NCBI GenBank assembly: GCA_040954595.2
Contig: CM082581.2
Coordinates: forward strand, 12,028,001 to 12,092,000
Origin: Balanoglossus misakiensis
Lineage: Eukaryota > Hemichordata
Length of the DNA: 64,000 nucleotides
Reading direction: 5' to 3'
Part shown: positions 63,049 to 64,000 of the stretch, piece after piece
Position numbering within the stretch: the stretch's first letter is position 1
Layout of the letters: each line of letters begins with the position of its first letter
Notes under the pieces: model-generated
What the model saw: only the letters and a program-made list of their open reading frames with translations
What the model was told of the DNA's origin: nothing
Databases searched by the model: none
Program-made: the position numbers and the translations under genes

Positions 63049-64000
63049 TTACACATTATTATTACCAATCTGGCCGAAACATCTTTTAAACGTCTTTTTC
63101 ATCTTCTGCATTTTTAAAATCAAAGCAGTTTCAAAGTATGCACTTCAGCTAGACTTCCTACCAAAGAAACCCACTCCCTCATGTAAAACCTAAAAACATG
63201 ACGTGGAGTTCACACAGTGAAGCCCCACATTCATGTGTACAATAGGTAAAATATGCGTCAACCTTGCGTGCATTAAAAGTGCAGCATTGTCTTGAAAGAA
63301 AAAACCCATGAGGCAAGTAGTCTAGCTGGGTGCAAACCTTTCAAATTTGGTGAATTTCTGGCATTTTTGTTTGCCCTTTTAATATACATTATTATATAGC
63401 TGTAGATACCCAAATGACTTTCCTTGGAAATTTCCAGTTCTACACCAACAAAGACTAGACTCTAGACTTGTGACATGAAGCAGTCTTGCAAAGTTGCCTC
63501 CAATTGGTTGATTGTTTTGCAAAGTTACTTATCACTGGTCAATTTGTTTTTTGTAAAACTAGCCTGCACTTGGATGTACACCAAATGCAGGCATTTTACA
63601 CAAATCCAAAACATTATGAACTTTCAGAATACTTGCAGGTCACTCATCTAGATGGAATACCATTTAGGTGAAGGTACAGTGAAATTATCAAGTGGTTTGT
63701 TTCTAGTCAACAATACGAGATTCAAATTTGATCTCTTGTGGTTTTGTTTCCCACCGAGAATAATGCAAGATACTGGAAGTGAAACTAAATTCTGCGAGAC
63801 AGGGTAGTACAACTAGAAATTTCCTTTTCTGCACCAGATCTATCTGTTTTTAAACACCACACTTTATAAACTGTCAGTTTTACAAAATAAGGTGACCTTT
63901 CTTAATTCAGACACTTGACCGTCACCTCAGAATACCTGTAAAATTGCATGGTTCCAAACATCACCCAAGTTTGGTGAGACTCTAATCACAGGATCCGGAG
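63049..64000. other. Right edge, no gene recognised
   Basis: No supported exon on either strand. It may contain the PGC-1 promoter, or part of an intron leading to a first exon outside the window. Confidence 0.5.

Overview
The window is animal nuclear DNA. Genes are split into many short exons with GT-AG introns, the products are metazoan-only families (SOX, DMRT, PGC-1), and non-coding DNA is AT-rich with scattered microsatellites. The species cannot be fixed from sequence alone. Compact introns (mostly 100-500 bp), single copies of SOX30/SoxH and PGC-1, and a knickkopf-like DM13/DOMON protein suggest an invertebrate, such as a cephalochordate, hemichordate, echinoderm or lophotrochozoan. 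A vertebrate or an insect looks unlikely. That is inference.

Layout. About 1-27.8 kb: no gene could be recognised. It holds an old diverged duplication (4574-4808 / 5441-5689) around a 16-bp inverted repeat, a 72-bp near-perfect palindrome (18823-18894), a 21-bp tandem duplication and microsatellites. From 28.2 to 64.0 kb five multi-exon genes follow in strictly alternating orientation: (1) a knickkopf/Skeletor-like secreted protein (-, 15 exons, 659 aa); (2) DHX34, a DExH RNA helicase (+, 26 exons, 1306 aa); (3) SOX30 (-, 5 coding exons, about 653-662 aa); (4) a DMRT transcription factor with DM and DMA-like domains (+, 7 exons, 429 aa); (5) a PGC-1 family coactivator (-, 11 exons certain, a probable 12th, possibly incomplete at its 5' end). 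I assembled exon borders by hand from splice sites, reading-phase continuity and protein family similarity. Every junction listed keeps the frame open.

Gene relations. Knk-like/DHX34 and SOX30/DMRT are head-to-head. DHX34/SOX30 and DMRT/PGC-1 are tail-to-tail. DHX34 and SOX30 stop codons are 378 bp apart, with a nearly palindromic two-way poly(A) signal between them. The SOX30/DMRT pair is the most interesting arrangement: both families act in gonad or germline development in other animals, and here they face away from a shared gap of about 1.4 kb. Human SOX30 and PPARGC1B both lie on 5q32-q33, so their closeness here may be old linkage.

Other points: DHX34 intron 21 carries an insertion of about 1.45 kb bounded by GGGCCC-containing inverted motifs and made of decayed internal repeats. 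A GAT microsatellite abuts the splice donor of the SOX30 HMG-box exon. One Knk intron appears to use a GC donor. I found no viral, prokaryotic, CRISPR, rRNA or tRNA feature.
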